Source of the DNA: Staphylococcus lloydii
Lineage (GTDB): Bacteria; Bacillota; Bacilli; Staphylococcales; Staphylococcaceae
DNA length: 64,000 bases
Assembly (NCBI RefSeq): GCF_015775975.1
Contig: NZ_CP064056.1
Coordinates: 682,001 to 746,000, forward strand
Direction of reading: 5' to 3'
Below, piece by piece: positions 44,695 through 53,247 of the stretch. Numbering within the stretch: the first letter of the stretch is position 1; each line of letters opens with the position of its first letter. The notes beneath the pieces were generated by a model, which saw only the letters and a program-made list of their open reading frames with translations, had not been told where the DNA came from and did not search any database. The translations under genes and the position numbers were made by a program.

Positions 44695-45765
44695 ATGAAA
44701 ATAGCAATCGTAGGATCAGGTAACGGTGCGGTGACAGCTGCGCTAGATATGATAACTAAGGGTCATGAAGTAAAATTATATTGTAGAAACCAATCAATTC
44801 ATAAATTTGAAACTGCTATTAATAATGGGGGCTTTCATTTTAATAATGAAGGCGAAGAACAGTTTGTAGAATTTACAAATATTAGTGATGATATGGAATA
44901 TGTATTGCAGGATGCAGAAGTCATACAAATCATTATTCCATCTTCTTTTATAGAACATTATGCTAAAACAATGGCAGAATTTTTAACAAATGATCAATTT
45001 ATTTTATTTAACATGGCAGCAGCAATGGGGTCAATTAGATTTATTAATGTACTTGAAGATATGCATATCGAAACGATGCCGAAATTTGCTGAAGTCAATA
45101 CATTAACTTATGGGACAAGAGTTGACTTTGATAAAGCAGAAGTCAATTTATCTTTAAATGTGAGAAAAGTTCATTTTTCTACTTATGATAAATCTTATTT
45201 AGCAGACAGCTTTAAATTAGTTGAAGAACTTTATCCAAATATTGTTAAAGAAGAAAGTTTATGGAAAACTAACCTTGAAAACGGGAACCCTGAAGTGCAT
45301 CCGGGGCCTACTTTATTAAATGTTGGACGTATCGATTATGCGGACGAGTTTGCATTGTATAAAGAGGGTATAACTTTGCATACAGTTAAATTGTTGCACG
45401 CAGTTGAATTAGAAAGATTAACTTTAGGGAGAAAGTTAGGTTTTGAATTGAATACTGCGAAAGGTGCCAGAATAGAACGTGGTTATCTATCCGAAGAGGA
45501 TGAAGATATGCCATTGCATAGATTATTCAATTCAAGTGAAGTATTTTCACAAATAAAGGGACCGAACGAAGTTAAAAATCGTTATTTAACTGAAGATATC
45601 GCTTTTGGACTTGTATTGTGGTCTAGTTTAGGAAGAGCGTTAGATGTTGAAACTCCTAATATTGATGCCATTATCGTTATTGCATCAACTATATTAGAAC
45701 GGGACTTCTTTGAAGAAGGACTTACAGTCGAAGAACTAGGACTAGAGAAATTAGGGTTAGATTAA
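44695..45765 (+). CDS. Opine/octopine dehydrogenase-family NAD(P) oxidoreductase
   Basis: 356 aa. N-terminal Rossmann domain with IAIVGSGNGAVTAALD (GxGxxG/A) and a C-terminal helical octopine-DH domain holding NPEVHPGPTLLNVGRID near residues 198-214, where the His is the family's catalytic residue. Opine dehydrogenases couple an amino acid to a keto acid by reductive condensation. This is not staphylopine synthase CntM, whose neighbours are absent. ATG at 44695 is used; the in-frame GTG at 44686 lies in the ribosome site. A NhaC-family transporter follows after 38 bp, suggesting synthesis and transport of one compound. Confidence 0.82.
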   Translation: MKIAIVGSGNGAVTAALDMITKGHEVKLYCRNQSIHKFETAINNGGFHFNNEGEEQFVEFTNISDDMEYVLQDAEVIQIIIPSSFIEHYAKTMAEFLTNDQFILFNMAAAMGSIRFINVLEDMHIETMPKFAEVNTLTYGTRVDFDKAEVNLSLNVRKVHFSTYDKSYLADSFKLVEELYPNIVKEESLWKTNLENGNPEVHPGPTLLNVGRIDYADEFALYKEGITLHTVKLLHAVELERLTLGRKLGFELNTAKGARIERGYLSEEDEDMPLHRLFNSSEVFSQIKGPNEVKNRYLTEDIAFGLVLWSSLGRALDVETPNIDAIIVIASTILERDFFEEGLTVEELGLEKLGLD

Positions 45766-45803
45766 AATAGTCGTTTAGAAAATAATTTGTAAAGGGGAAT
45801 TGT

Positions 45804-47219
45804 ATGACAAGAAAACCTACATTTTTAGAATCTATTTCAACTATTTTAGTAATGATTGTCATTGTAGTAACAGGATTTATTGTTTTTAATATACCTATTC
45901 AGGCATTACTTATCTTATCATCTGCATATGCAGCATGGATTGCAAGAAGAGTAGGTTTAAATTGGACAGATCTTGAAGATGGTATTACCAAAAGGCTATC
46001 CACGGCGATGCCAGCGTTATTCATTATTCTAGCCGTAGGTATTATTGTTGGTACATGGATGTATTCGGGTACTGTGCCTTCATTAATTTATTACGGCTTA
46101 GAATTTTTGAATCCGCATTATTTCTTAGTTTCGGCATTTATTATTAGTGCAATCACATCCGTTGCTACTGGTACTGCTTGGGGTTCAGCTTCTACGGCAG
46201 GTATTTCATTAATGGCAATTGGTACACAATTAAATATTGATAGTGGTATGGCTGCCGGTGCAATTATTGCAGGCGCAGTATTCGGGGACAAAATGTCGCC
46301 TTTATCAGATACAACGAATTTGGCGGCACTTGTTACTAAAGTAAATATTTTCAGTCATATCAGAGCAATGATTTGGACTACAGTTCCAGCATCGATTATT
46401 GGTCTAATCGTATGGTTTTTTGCAGGTATGAGATATCAAGGTAATACAAACACTTCACAAATGAAAAGGTTATTATCAGAGCTTGCACAAATTTATAATA
46501 TCAATTTTTTCGTGTGGATTCCTATTATCGTTATAGTCGTTTGTTTATTATTGAAAATCTCTACTGTACCAGCGATGTTGGCATCAAGTCTAAGCGCGAT
46601 TTTAGTCGGTACATTCAACAACCATTTCAATATAGTTGATGGTTTTAAAGCAACTTTTGATGGTTTCAAAGATACGATGCTCGTGCATAGCAGTGGTTTG
46701 TCAGAAAAGACGACCGCGCTTGTGCAACAAGGTGGCATGATGAGCATGACCGAAATTATAATTACGATCTTTACTGGCTATGCATTTGCTGGAATAGTGG
46801 AAAAAGCGGGTTGTTTAGATGTTATTTTGGAAAAAATCTCTAAAAACATTAACTCTGTTGGACAATTAATATTAGCAACTATTATCGGTGGTATTATCAT
46901 GGTGCTAGCTGCCGGTGTAGCATCTGTAGTTATTATTATGGTCGGTGTATTAATGATGGACATGTACAATAAAATGGATTTAGATCGTTCTAATTTATCA
47001 CGAACATTAGAAGATTCTGGAACGATGTTAATACCATTAATACCATGGGGTACTTCTGGTATATACTATACACAACAACTAGGTGTAGCCGTCGATAAAT
47101 TCTTTATTTGGACAGTGCCTTGTTACTTATGTATCGTTTTTGCAATTATATATGGCTTTACAGGTATTGGTATTAAAAAGGTAAATAATAAATCTGAAGA
47201 TAAAGAATTACCGTCATAA
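45804..47219 (+). CDS. NhaC-family transporter paired with the opine-type dehydrogenase
   Basis: 471 aa, about 12 membrane segments. Seen: SVATGTAWGSASTAGISLMAIG near residues 111-132 and GAVFGDKMSPLSDTTNLAA near 152-170, the family's ion-site motifs, and DSGTMLIPLIPWGTSG near 403. NhaC members exchange Na+ or H+ for ions, malate/lactate, amino acids or amines. Ribosome site AAAGGGG precedes the start. Genomic pairing with the dehydrogenase makes an organic substrate more likely than pure Na+/H+ exchange (inference). Confidence 0.84.
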   Translation: MTRKPTFLESISTILVMIVIVVTGFIVFNIPIQALLILSSAYAAWIARRVGLNWTDLEDGITKRLSTAMPALFIILAVGIIVGTWMYSGTVPSLIYYGLEFLNPHYFLVSAFIISAITSVATGTAWGSASTAGISLMAIGTQLNIDSGMAAGAIIAGAVFGDKMSPLSDTTNLAALVTKVNIFSHIRAMIWTTVPASIIGLIVWFFAGMRYQGNTNTSQMKRLLSELAQIYNINFFVWIPIIVIVVCLLLKISTVPAMLASSLSAILVGTFNNHFNIVDGFKATFDGFKDTMLVHSSGLSEKTTALVQQGGMMSMTEIIITIFTGYAFAGIVEKAGCLDVILEKISKNINSVGQLILATIIGGIIMVLAAGVASVVIIMVGVLMMDMYNKMDLDRSNLSRTLEDSGTMLIPLIPWGTSGIYYTQQLGVAVDKFFIWTVPCYLCIVFAIIYGFTGIGIKKVNNKSEDKELPS

Positions 47220-47317
47220 AAGAGTTGAAAGTGATAGTGTGAAATTATTTTTGAAAAAAATATAAACAATTTTAATATTTAAGTTTTAGAAGATGTGAAA
47301 ACGGATAAATTAATAAT

Positions 47318-47539
47318 ATGGATGAGATGATTCCAACGATATATGTAGTAATCATTGTAGCGATATTGCTATGTTGTGTTGAAATACATCAATAATTCAA
47401 TTTGAATGTTCATAAGAAAAAATATCCTTCAATTATTTTTTCAATAATCGGTTTTGTATTGTTTTCTTTTGTAGCGATTGAGCAATACAAAACTGATTGC
47501 GTTAACAAACATATTAGTAGAGATAGTGATTTATTATAA
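47318..47539 (+). pseudogene. Remnant of a small two-segment membrane protein, in-frame TAA
   Basis: From ATG 47318 one frame runs to TAA 47537-47539 (73 codons) and is broken once by TAA at 47393-47395. The pieces read as two hydrophobic segments, IPTIYVVIIVAILLCCVEIH and SIIFSIIGFVLFSFVAIEQY, joined by a basic loop NVHKKK. The stop follows CAT CAA and a CAA-to-TAA change would restore the frame. There is no convincing ribosome site. It lies in the 427-bp gap between the NhaC gene and ssaA. It may be a decayed gene or a chance frame. Confidence 0.4.
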
Positions 47540-47560
47540 AATGAGTAAGCATATAAAATA

Positions 47561-47597
47561 GGGGGCTAGACAAAGTATAGTACTTTGTCTAGCCCCC
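47561..47597. repeat. Perfect 17-bp intergenic palindrome
   Basis: GGGGGCTAGACAAAGTA, TAG, TACTTTGTCTAGCCCCC. It lacks a T-run but resembles the dispersed GGGGxTGxGACAA hairpins of staphylococci. It sits between the NhaC gene and the convergent ssaA. Confidence 0.8.
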
Positions 47598-47615
47598 TAT
47601 AATAATTAAGGAAAA

Positions 47616-47646
47616 TAAAAAAGCAACCGCATGGTTGCTTTTTTTA
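47616..47646 (-). terminator. ssaA terminator
   Basis: AAAAAAGCAACC / GGTTGCTTTTTT stem with GCAT loop directly after the ssaA stop on the minus strand. Confidence 0.9.
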
Positions 47647-48369
47647 TTAATGAATGTAGTTATAGCTTGAAGCTTCACTAGCAGAGATAGTACGTGATGA
47701 TACTACACCAGCACCGTGACCATAGTTCATTTCTGAAACTTTAACTGAACCATTGCTTCCAACGCTTTCAACGTATGCAACGTGTCCATAAGCACCAGCA
47801 GATGATTGTAAAATTGAACCTGCTTTTGGTGTGTTGTTTACAGTGTAACCTGAAGATGCAGCAGCGCTTGCCCAGTTTCTAGCGTCTCCCCAAGTAGAAC
47901 CAATTTTACCGCCAACTTTGTCGTATACATAGTATGTACATTGACCAGAAGTGTATAAATTGTTTGATGAACCTGAAGTGCTAGCGATTGAGTTAGCTGA
48001 GCTTGATGGTGCAGTTTGAGTTGTTACTTTGATGTTGTGATTAGAAGTTGAGTTAGAAACTGCGCCTCTTCCACCAGTTGTATTATTGTTTGCTGTATAT
48101 GATTGAGTCGCGTTTGAAGTTGACCCAGCATTATTTGAATAGTTAACATTACTATTGTTATTGTGGTTAGCTTGGCTTGGATTCCAGTTACCTTTCCAAT
48201 CATAGTGGTAGTTACCTTGTTGATCTATTGTGTAAGTGTAGCTGTATGACGTAGGGTCATTTGGATTGTACCCACCATTATTATTTTCAGCAGCTTGAGC
48301 ATCATGATGTGCAAAAGCAACAGTAGCGATTCCTGCAGTAGCGATTGTAGCTGTAGCGATTTTTTTCAT
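47647..48369 (-). CDS. ssaA: Secreted CHAP-domain protein SsaA
   Basis: 240 aa. Signal peptide ([20 protein letters not shown], cleavage likely after AQA near residue 27), then a Tyr/Asn-rich segment with a [21 protein letters not shown] stretch, an Asn/Ser/Thr linker, and a C-terminal CHAP domain from about 140 with Cys in [14 protein letters not shown] and His in AYGHVAYVE. It cuts peptidoglycan at the cell surface. In S. aureus ssaA is activated by WalKR. A near-match WalR site lies upstream (48493-48509). The ribosome site is GGAGGA. Confidence 0.92.
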   Translation of the reverse strand: MKKIATATIATAGIATVAFAHHDAQAAENNNGGYNPNDPTSYSYTYTIDQQGNYHYDWKGNWNPSQANHNNNSNVNYSNNAGSTSNATQSYTANNNTTGGRGAVSNSTSNHNIKVTTQTAPSSSANSIASTSGSSNNLYTSGQCTYYVYDKVGGKIGSTWGDARNWASAAASSGYTVNNTPKAGSILQSSAGAYGHVAYVESVGSNGSVKVSEMNYGHGAGVVSSRTISASEASSYNYIH

Positions 48370-48916
48370 TGTAAAAATATCCTCCTAAAAATTTTTTCAA
48401 TAATTTTCCCAATGTCACGCTCTAAGGCGTGGTTAAAACGACATGGATTAATATATCAGAAAAAAGTGCATTTGTGCGCAATGTTATAGTTTTGTAATTT
48501 AGTTCTAATAAAAAGCAGAACTTTGTAACAAATGGCTTTAATTAATTAAATCGCTAAAACCTAGCAGTAAGGCTTTTTTATAATTTATAGAGTAAAAATA
48601 CACGAAGTTTATTACAAAAGCTGTAAAATAACAGAAAATTTAAATTAGCGCTTTTCGATATTTGATAAATAAATGTTGATTTACATAAGATATATAAATA
48701 GCGCTTAAATTAATCTAAAAAACATTTCGCGAGCAAGTGAATGAGGATTATAAAAAAACATATGCTATAATACTTAAGTAATTAAATTATAGCTAGTCAT
48801 AAATGCTGCAAGTTTGTACAGTTGGTAGCGTATTTTCTTCTCTTACTTTGACAAATTTAGTTCGTAGGAGAATGGCTAGTTTAGTAACTAATAACTATTT
48901 ATAAGGAGAGAATGTA
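48370..48916. other. 547-bp divergent intergenic region, ssaA / DoxX gene
   Basis: Left part: ssaA promoter region, with TGTAAT-TTAGT-TCTAAT at 48493-48509, one base off the WalR consensus TGTWAH-N5-TGTWAH. Right part: an extended -10 TGCTATAAT at 48763-48771, giving a ~140-nt leader for the DoxX gene. In that leader AGCTAGTCAT (48791-48800) can pair with ATGGCTAGTT (48872-48881), enclosing an inner GCTGCAA/TTGGTAGC stem. No ORF is supported. Confidence 0.45.
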
Positions 48917-49276
48917 ATGATATTACGTTATTTAGCTAATATAAAATTAGCGAAAGAATTATTCAATGCAGCACAACCTAAATTAAAAGGTGACCAATCA
49001 ATGAAAGATACTTTTGTTGACGTTTTTGGTTTACCAGAAAAAGCAGTACCTTTAGCTGGTGCGGTTGAAGCATTAAGTGCAGTATTTTTCGTACTAAGCT
49101 TTGCTAGTAAAAAATTATCTCGTTTAGGTTCATTATTAACAATTGCTGTTTTAGGTGTTGCAGCTTATAAACATTTTGAAGCTGGACATGGTAAAGAAGG
49201 CGCTAAACATGCACTTGATTTATCAGGTATGGCAGCACTAAGTTTCTTAGACACTTTCGATTGTAAAAATAAATAA
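48917..49276 (+). CDS. DoxX-like small membrane protein
   Basis: 119 aa with three to four hydrophobic segments. The sequence FGLPEKAVPLAGAVEALSAVFFVLSF (residues ~37-62) is the DoxX-type helix pair with the GA-E motif. DoxX relatives form membrane complexes with oxidoreductases and affect redox state, but this one's role is unknown. AAGGAGAG lies just before ATG 48917. It is monocistronic with a long leader and a strong terminator. Confidence 0.75.
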   Translation: MILRYLANIKLAKELFNAAQPKLKGDQSMKDTFVDVFGLPEKAVPLAGAVEALSAVFFVLSFASKKLSRLGSLLTIAVLGVAAYKHFEAGHGKEGAKHALDLSGMAALSFLDTFDCKNK

Positions 49277-49311
49277 TTAATGACAGGATATGTTTCTTCC
49301 TGAAAATATAT

Positions 49312-49354
49312 AATGAAGGAAATCATACAATAATGATGTTCCTTCATTTTTTTT
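49312..49354 (+). terminator. Terminator after the DoxX gene
   Basis: AATGAAGGAA-TCAT / ATGA-TTCCTTCATT stem followed by TTTTTTT. Confidence 0.85.
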
Positions 49355-49565
49355 AGATTTACAGTAATTGCATACATGAATTTTTATAACAATTGGAGAT
49401 AACAGTTAAGTTAAATATGACGCATGAATTTGAATTACTATATTGATTTTCAATATATATTGGATTTGTATGCTAAAGTGTTATAGAATAAATATTATAA
49501 TATTTACAAAAATAATTATATTTTTAAGTATTGACAACTAAGACTAACACAACAGGAGTGATACT

Positions 49566-49916
49566 ATGGAAGAAAAAGCATTTAAAACATTAGATGAACT
49601 TTTTACCATCAATCATCAAGTAAAATCATTTTTTAAAATAATCAAAGATCAATTTAAACTGAATTTTGAAGAAATATACATCTTGAATATTTTAAATAAC
49701 TGTAACGGCTATGAAGTAACGGCAAAGGAAATTGCGCAAAAAACCAATTTAAAACCTTACTACATAACTAAAGCGTTACAAAAGTTGAAAGATATGGGTT
49801 ATTTAGATAAAAAACGAAGTGAACATGATGAGAGAACAGTTATTGTATTTATTAGTCATCAAGAGAAAGCTAAAATTGAATTTACAATAAATGCTTTAAA
49901 TAAACATTTTTATTAA
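49566..49916 (+). CDS. sarR: SarA-family winged-helix regulator SarR
   Basis: 116-aa single-domain winged helix DNA-binding protein. Seen: LNFEEIYILNIL, KEIAQKTNLKPYYITKALQKLKDMGYL (recognition helix, residues ~58-80), and the wing KKRSEHDERTVIVFIS with the DER motif of the family. It closely fits S. aureus SarR, which represses the sarA promoters and affects agr. The position between ssaA and an acyl-CoA dehydrogenase gene also agrees with S. aureus. Ribosome site AGGAGTG precedes the start. Confidence 0.85.
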   Translation: MEEKAFKTLDELFTINHQVKSFFKIIKDQFKLNFEEIYILNILNNCNGYEVTAKEIAQKTNLKPYYITKALQKLKDMGYLDKKRSEHDERTVIVFISHQEKAKIEFTINALNKHFY

Positions 49917-49957
49917 TGAGCAAACAGATACATAAAATCAATAAAAAGTAAGACAAT

Positions 49958-49997
49958 AAAATGTCGATAAAGTTGAATGCTTTATCGGCATTTTTTA
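49958..49997 (+). terminator. sarR terminator
   Basis: AAATGTCGATAAAG / CTTTATCGGCATTT (one G-U) then TTTT. Confidence 0.8.
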
Positions 49998-50128
49998 TTG
50001 GTGACAAATATTTATAAGAATAAAACAAGTGATTTACCGCATGCAAAGTACTGAAGTCTTTTGTTTAATAATGTCGAGTGTTAAACTAAGGATGATTGCG
50101 TTATATCATAATCAATGAGGTGAATAAT

Positions 50129-51280
50129 TTGAATACTTCCGCTATGATACATTCAGAAATACAACAAAAGTGGATTAAGAAGTTAGAAAATGTAAAAGAG
50201 CAATTCCAGCAGAATGCTGATTATAATGATAAACATGCACAATTCCCATATAATAATGTGCAATGGCTAATAGATGAAGGCTATACGTTAATTTCCTTAC
50301 CTAAAAAATATGGTGGTGAAGGCGGTACGATAGAAGATATGGTCATTTTACAAACATATCTAGGCTCAATCGATGGGGCAACTGCGCTATCGATTGGTTG
50401 GCACATTAGCGTCGTTGGTCAACTATATGAACAACAATTATGGGAACAATCTATGTTAGATCGTTTTGCAAAAGATATAGTAGATGGTGCATTAGTTAAT
50501 AGAGCTATAAGTGAAGCTGAAACGGGGAGTCCAACAAGAGGCGGAAGACCAGCAACGAATGCCATAGAGACAGAAGATGGCTATACATTAAATGGTGTTA
50601 AAACTTTTACATCAATGAGTAAACGATTAACACACTTTATTGTGAGTGCCTTTGATCAACAATCGGAACAAATTGGTTACTATCTTGTACATAAAGATAC
50701 TACCGGCGTTGAAATAGCCAACAATTGGGATATGGTAGGTATGAGAGCTACAGAAAGTCACGATTTAGTACTTAATGATGTACATATTCCAAAAGAAAAT
50801 TTTGTTGAAACAAGAGCAATTGGCGCTAAAAAACCAAATGGCTGGATTCTTCATATTCCTAGTACATATTTAGGTATTGCGCAAGCAGCAAGAGACTACG
50901 CAATAGATTTTGCGAAAACTTACCACCCAAACAGTATCGATGGCACAATAGGTGAAATTGCTACGGTACAACAAAATGTCGGAAAAATGGAATCTTTATT
51001 ATTATCTGCACGCCAATTTCTATGGAGTACAGCTAAGCTTTATAATAACGATGACAACGCTACTAAAATATGGAATGAAACGTCAGCAAGTAAAGTGTTA
51101 GTTATGAATCAAGGGTTAGAAGTGATTGATTTAGCTATGCGAATAGTTGGTGCAAAAAGCTTAGAAATGGACAGACCATTACAACGTTATTATAGAGATA
51201 TGCGTGCTGGTTTGCACAATCCGCCGATGGAAGATATGGCTTATACAAATATTGCCAAATCTGTACTCGATTTATTTTAA
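50129..51280 (+). CDS. Acyl-CoA dehydrogenase family protein
   Basis: 383-aa flavoprotein. Seen: YTLISLPKKYGGEGG near residues 44-58, the FAD/substrate region AISEAETGSPTRGG near 130-143, WDMVGMRATESHDLVLNDV near 196-214, and a C-terminal four-helix domain. The usual catalytic Glu of chain acyl-CoA dehydrogenases cannot be placed with confidence, so the protein may be an FMN/FAD monooxygenase-like member (DszC group). TTG at 50129 follows GAGGTG at 50117-50122; ATG at 50144 is an alternative and the longer frame from 50096 has no site. Confidence 0.78.
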   Translation: MNTSAMIHSEIQQKWIKKLENVKEQFQQNADYNDKHAQFPYNNVQWLIDEGYTLISLPKKYGGEGGTIEDMVILQTYLGSIDGATALSIGWHISVVGQLYEQQLWEQSMLDRFAKDIVDGALVNRAISEAETGSPTRGGRPATNAIETEDGYTLNGVKTFTSMSKRLTHFIVSAFDQQSEQIGYYLVHKDTTGVEIANNWDMVGMRATESHDLVLNDVHIPKENFVETRAIGAKKPNGWILHIPSTYLGIAQAARDYAIDFAKTYHPNSIDGTIGEIATVQQNVGKMESLLLSARQFLWSTAKLYNNDDNATKIWNETSASKVLVMNQGLEVIDLAMRIVGAKSLEMDRPLQRYYRDMRAGLHNPPMEDMAYTNIAKSVLDLF

Positions 51281-51295
51281 ATATAATGCTATGTA

Positions 51296-51336
51296 AAAAG
51301 CTTAAAAGCTAAGTAATTAGCTTTTAAGCTTTTTTA
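51296..51336 (+). terminator. Terminator after the acyl-CoA dehydrogenase gene
   Basis: AAAAAGCTTAAAAGCT / AGCTTTTAAGCTTTTT stem, perfect, followed by T. Confidence 0.9.
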
Positions 51337-51434
51337 TATGAAAAACACTGTACTTTAAACAATTAAAAAATATTGCAAAATTCTATAAATTTATATTGTA
51401 AAAGTTGAAATAATTTTTTATAATGAATTGGTAC

Positions 51435-51449
51435 TGATAATCATTTTCA
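51435..51449. promoter_or_regulatory. Fur box upstream of fhuD2
   Basis: TGATAATCATTTTCA matches the 7-1-7 Fur consensus TGATAATNATTATCA at 14 of 15 positions, 15 bp before the start. Iron-replete repression is expected. Confidence 0.88.
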
Positions 51450-51463
51450 ATGGAGGCTAGTTT

Positions 51464-52375
51464 ATGAAAAAATTAATATTGCCGTTAATTGCTCTAGTTC
51501 TAATTCTTGCTGCATGTGGTAATAAAAAAGATAGTGACGATAAGAGCAAAAAAGAGGCAACTAAATCATATACATTAGATAGTGGTAAGAAGATAGATAT
51601 ACCGAAAGATCCAAAACGTATTGCTGCAGTTGCACCTACATATGCACCTGGTCTTAAATATTTAGGAGCTAACTTAGTCGCGGTAAGTAACCAAGTAGAT
51701 CAAAGTAGTGTTATTAAAGATAAGTTCAAGGGTGTAACAAGAGTTGGAGACAATGACGTAGAAAAGGTAGCAAAAGAAAAACCTGATTTAATCATTGTAT
51801 ATTCTACAGATAAGAATATTAAAAAATATCAAAAGATTGCACCAACTATTGTGTTTGACTTTAATAAACATAAATATCTAGACCAACAAAAAGAGTTAGC
51901 TAAAATTGTTGGCAAAGAAAAAGAAGAACAAAAATGGGAAAAAGATTGGAAAGCTAAAACGAAAGCTGATGCGGCAGAAATTAAATCACATATCGGTAAA
52001 GATGCAACGGTATCAATTTTCGATGAATTTGATAAAAAACTTTACACATATGGAGAAAACTGGGGAAGAGGCGGCGAAGTTTTATATCAAGCCTTTGGAT
52101 TGAAAATGCCTACTAAACTTGAAGAATTAACGAAAAAAGAAGGTTGGGCAGAAGTTAAACAAGAAAAACTTGGTGACTACGCTGGTGATTACATTGTTTC
52201 AACAAGACAAGGTAAAGCAACACCAAGTTATGAAAAAACAGACTTATGGAAAAACTTACCTGCAGTCAAGCAAGATAAAGTTATTCATGTAGATGCAACT
52301 TCATATTGGTACAATGATCCATATACTATAGATTTCATGCGTAAAGATTTGAAGAAAAAATTATTAGAAAAATAA
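51464..52375 (+). CDS. fhuD2: Hydroxamate siderophore-binding lipoprotein
   Basis: 303-aa substrate-binding lipoprotein of an iron uptake ABC system. Seen: a lipobox LILAACGN (lipidated Cys near residue 18), an acidic/Lys linker, and two lobes joined by a long helix (KPDLIIVYST to YTYGENWGRGGEVLYQ). ATYWYNDPYT-like SYWYNDPYTIDFMRKDL near the end is characteristic of FhuD2, which binds ferrichrome and other hydroxamates and works with FhuCBG coded elsewhere. A Fur box precedes it. Monocistronic. Confidence 0.93.
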   Translation: MKKLILPLIALVLILAACGNKKDSDDKSKKEATKSYTLDSGKKIDIPKDPKRIAAVAPTYAPGLKYLGANLVAVSNQVDQSSVIKDKFKGVTRVGDNDVEKVAKEKPDLIIVYSTDKNIKKYQKIAPTIVFDFNKHKYLDQQKELAKIVGKEKEEQKWEKDWKAKTKADAAEIKSHIGKDATVSIFDEFDKKLYTYGENWGRGGEVLYQAFGLKMPTKLEELTKKEGWAEVKQEKLGDYAGDYIVSTRQGKATPSYEKTDLWKNLPAVKQDKVIHVDATSYWYNDPYTIDFMRKDLKKKLLEK

Positions 52376-52455
52376 AATAACAAAATGATTTATCAGTGAA
52401 TTGTTTTATTGGGAAAGATAAATATCAGAGATATCGATAGCTCTGACTACACACG

Positions 52456-52499
52456 AACGTCAATTTCCAACGTACTAACGTTGAAATTGACGTTTTTTT
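52456..52499 (+). terminator. fhuD2 terminator
   Basis: AACGTCAATTTC-AACG / CGTT-GAAATTGACGTT stem followed by TTTTT. Confidence 0.85.
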
Positions 52500-52596
52500 G
52501 ATTAGCTGACTTTTCCACAGTAATATAAGTAAATCAAATGCGCTGCAACGTGTTCCAAGTTATTGGTAAAGAAAAAAGAGTAATATGTAAAAAAAT

Positions 52597-52629
52597 AATG
52601 TTAACTAAGTATTATTAAAAGTTAACATT
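52597..52629. promoter_or_regulatory. BirA operator at the bioY promoter
   Basis: AATGTTAACT, 13 bp, AGTTAACATT: a perfect inverted repeat with the GTTAAC cores typical of BirA (biotin repressor) sites. The -10 TATAAT at 52635-52640 follows directly, so binding would cover the -35. Confidence 0.85.
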
Positions 52630-52665
52630 TGTGGTATAATTTTGCTCATGTGAGGAGGAATGAAT

Positions 52666-53214
52666 ATGTCCACAAAGAATTTAGTATACACGGCATTAAT
52701 GACTGCAATAATTGCAGTGATGGGAGTTATACCTTCAATCCCACTTCCTTTTATGCCCGTACCTATAGTATTTCAAAATACAGGTATTTTCTTAGCAGGT
52801 ATTTTGTTAGGTAGAAAATATGGAACTCTCAGTGTCATTGTATTTTTATTACTTGTAGCAACAGGCTTACCGTTATTATCAGGCGGTAGAGGTGGTATAG
52901 GCGTATTTGTAGGGCCGTCTGCCGGTTTCTTATTCTTATATCCCGTTGTAGCATTTTTAATTGGATTAGTAAGAGATAAATACTTCGGAAATATTAACTT
53001 TATAGTATTAATAGTAGCTACATTATTGATTGGTGTCGTATTACTTGATATATTAGGAACAATCATTATGGGGCTAATTACAAATTTACCAATTTCTAAA
53101 GCGATTAGTTTGGCGTTTGTCTTTATGCCTGGCGACATTATAAAAGCGATTTTAGCGAGTATCATTGGTAATGTGATGTTAAATCATAGTAGATTTAAAC
53201 AATTAATGAAGTAA
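52666..53214 (+). CDS. bioY: Biotin transporter BioY
   Basis: 182-aa S-component of an energy-coupling factor transporter; it binds biotin in the membrane and docks on the shared EcfAA'T module coded elsewhere. About six helices. Seen: PFMPVPIVFQNTGIFLAG near residues 26-43 and RGGIGVFVGPSAGFLF near 76-91, the biotin-binding loops. ATG at 52666 lies 7 bp after GAGGAGG; the ATG at 52660 is too close. A BirA operator precedes it. Confidence 0.93.
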   Translation: MSTKNLVYTALMTAIIAVMGVIPSIPLPFMPVPIVFQNTGIFLAGILLGRKYGTLSVIVFLLLVATGLPLLSGGRGGIGVFVGPSAGFLFLYPVVAFLIGLVRDKYFGNINFIVLIVATLLIGVVLLDILGTIIMGLITNLPISKAISLAFVFMPGDIIKAILASIIGNVMLNHSRFKQLMK

Positions 53215-53247
53215 TTTTGAAGATTGCTTTGAAGGGAATAATGTTCT

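Noticed and set aside
44695-45765. Staphylopine dehydrogenase cntM
   Set aside because: Too short and lacking the cnt neighbours; only the family domain is shared.
47561-47597. Terminator for the NhaC gene at the 17-bp palindrome
   Set aside because: Strong stem but no T-run on either strand, so it is listed as a repeat instead.
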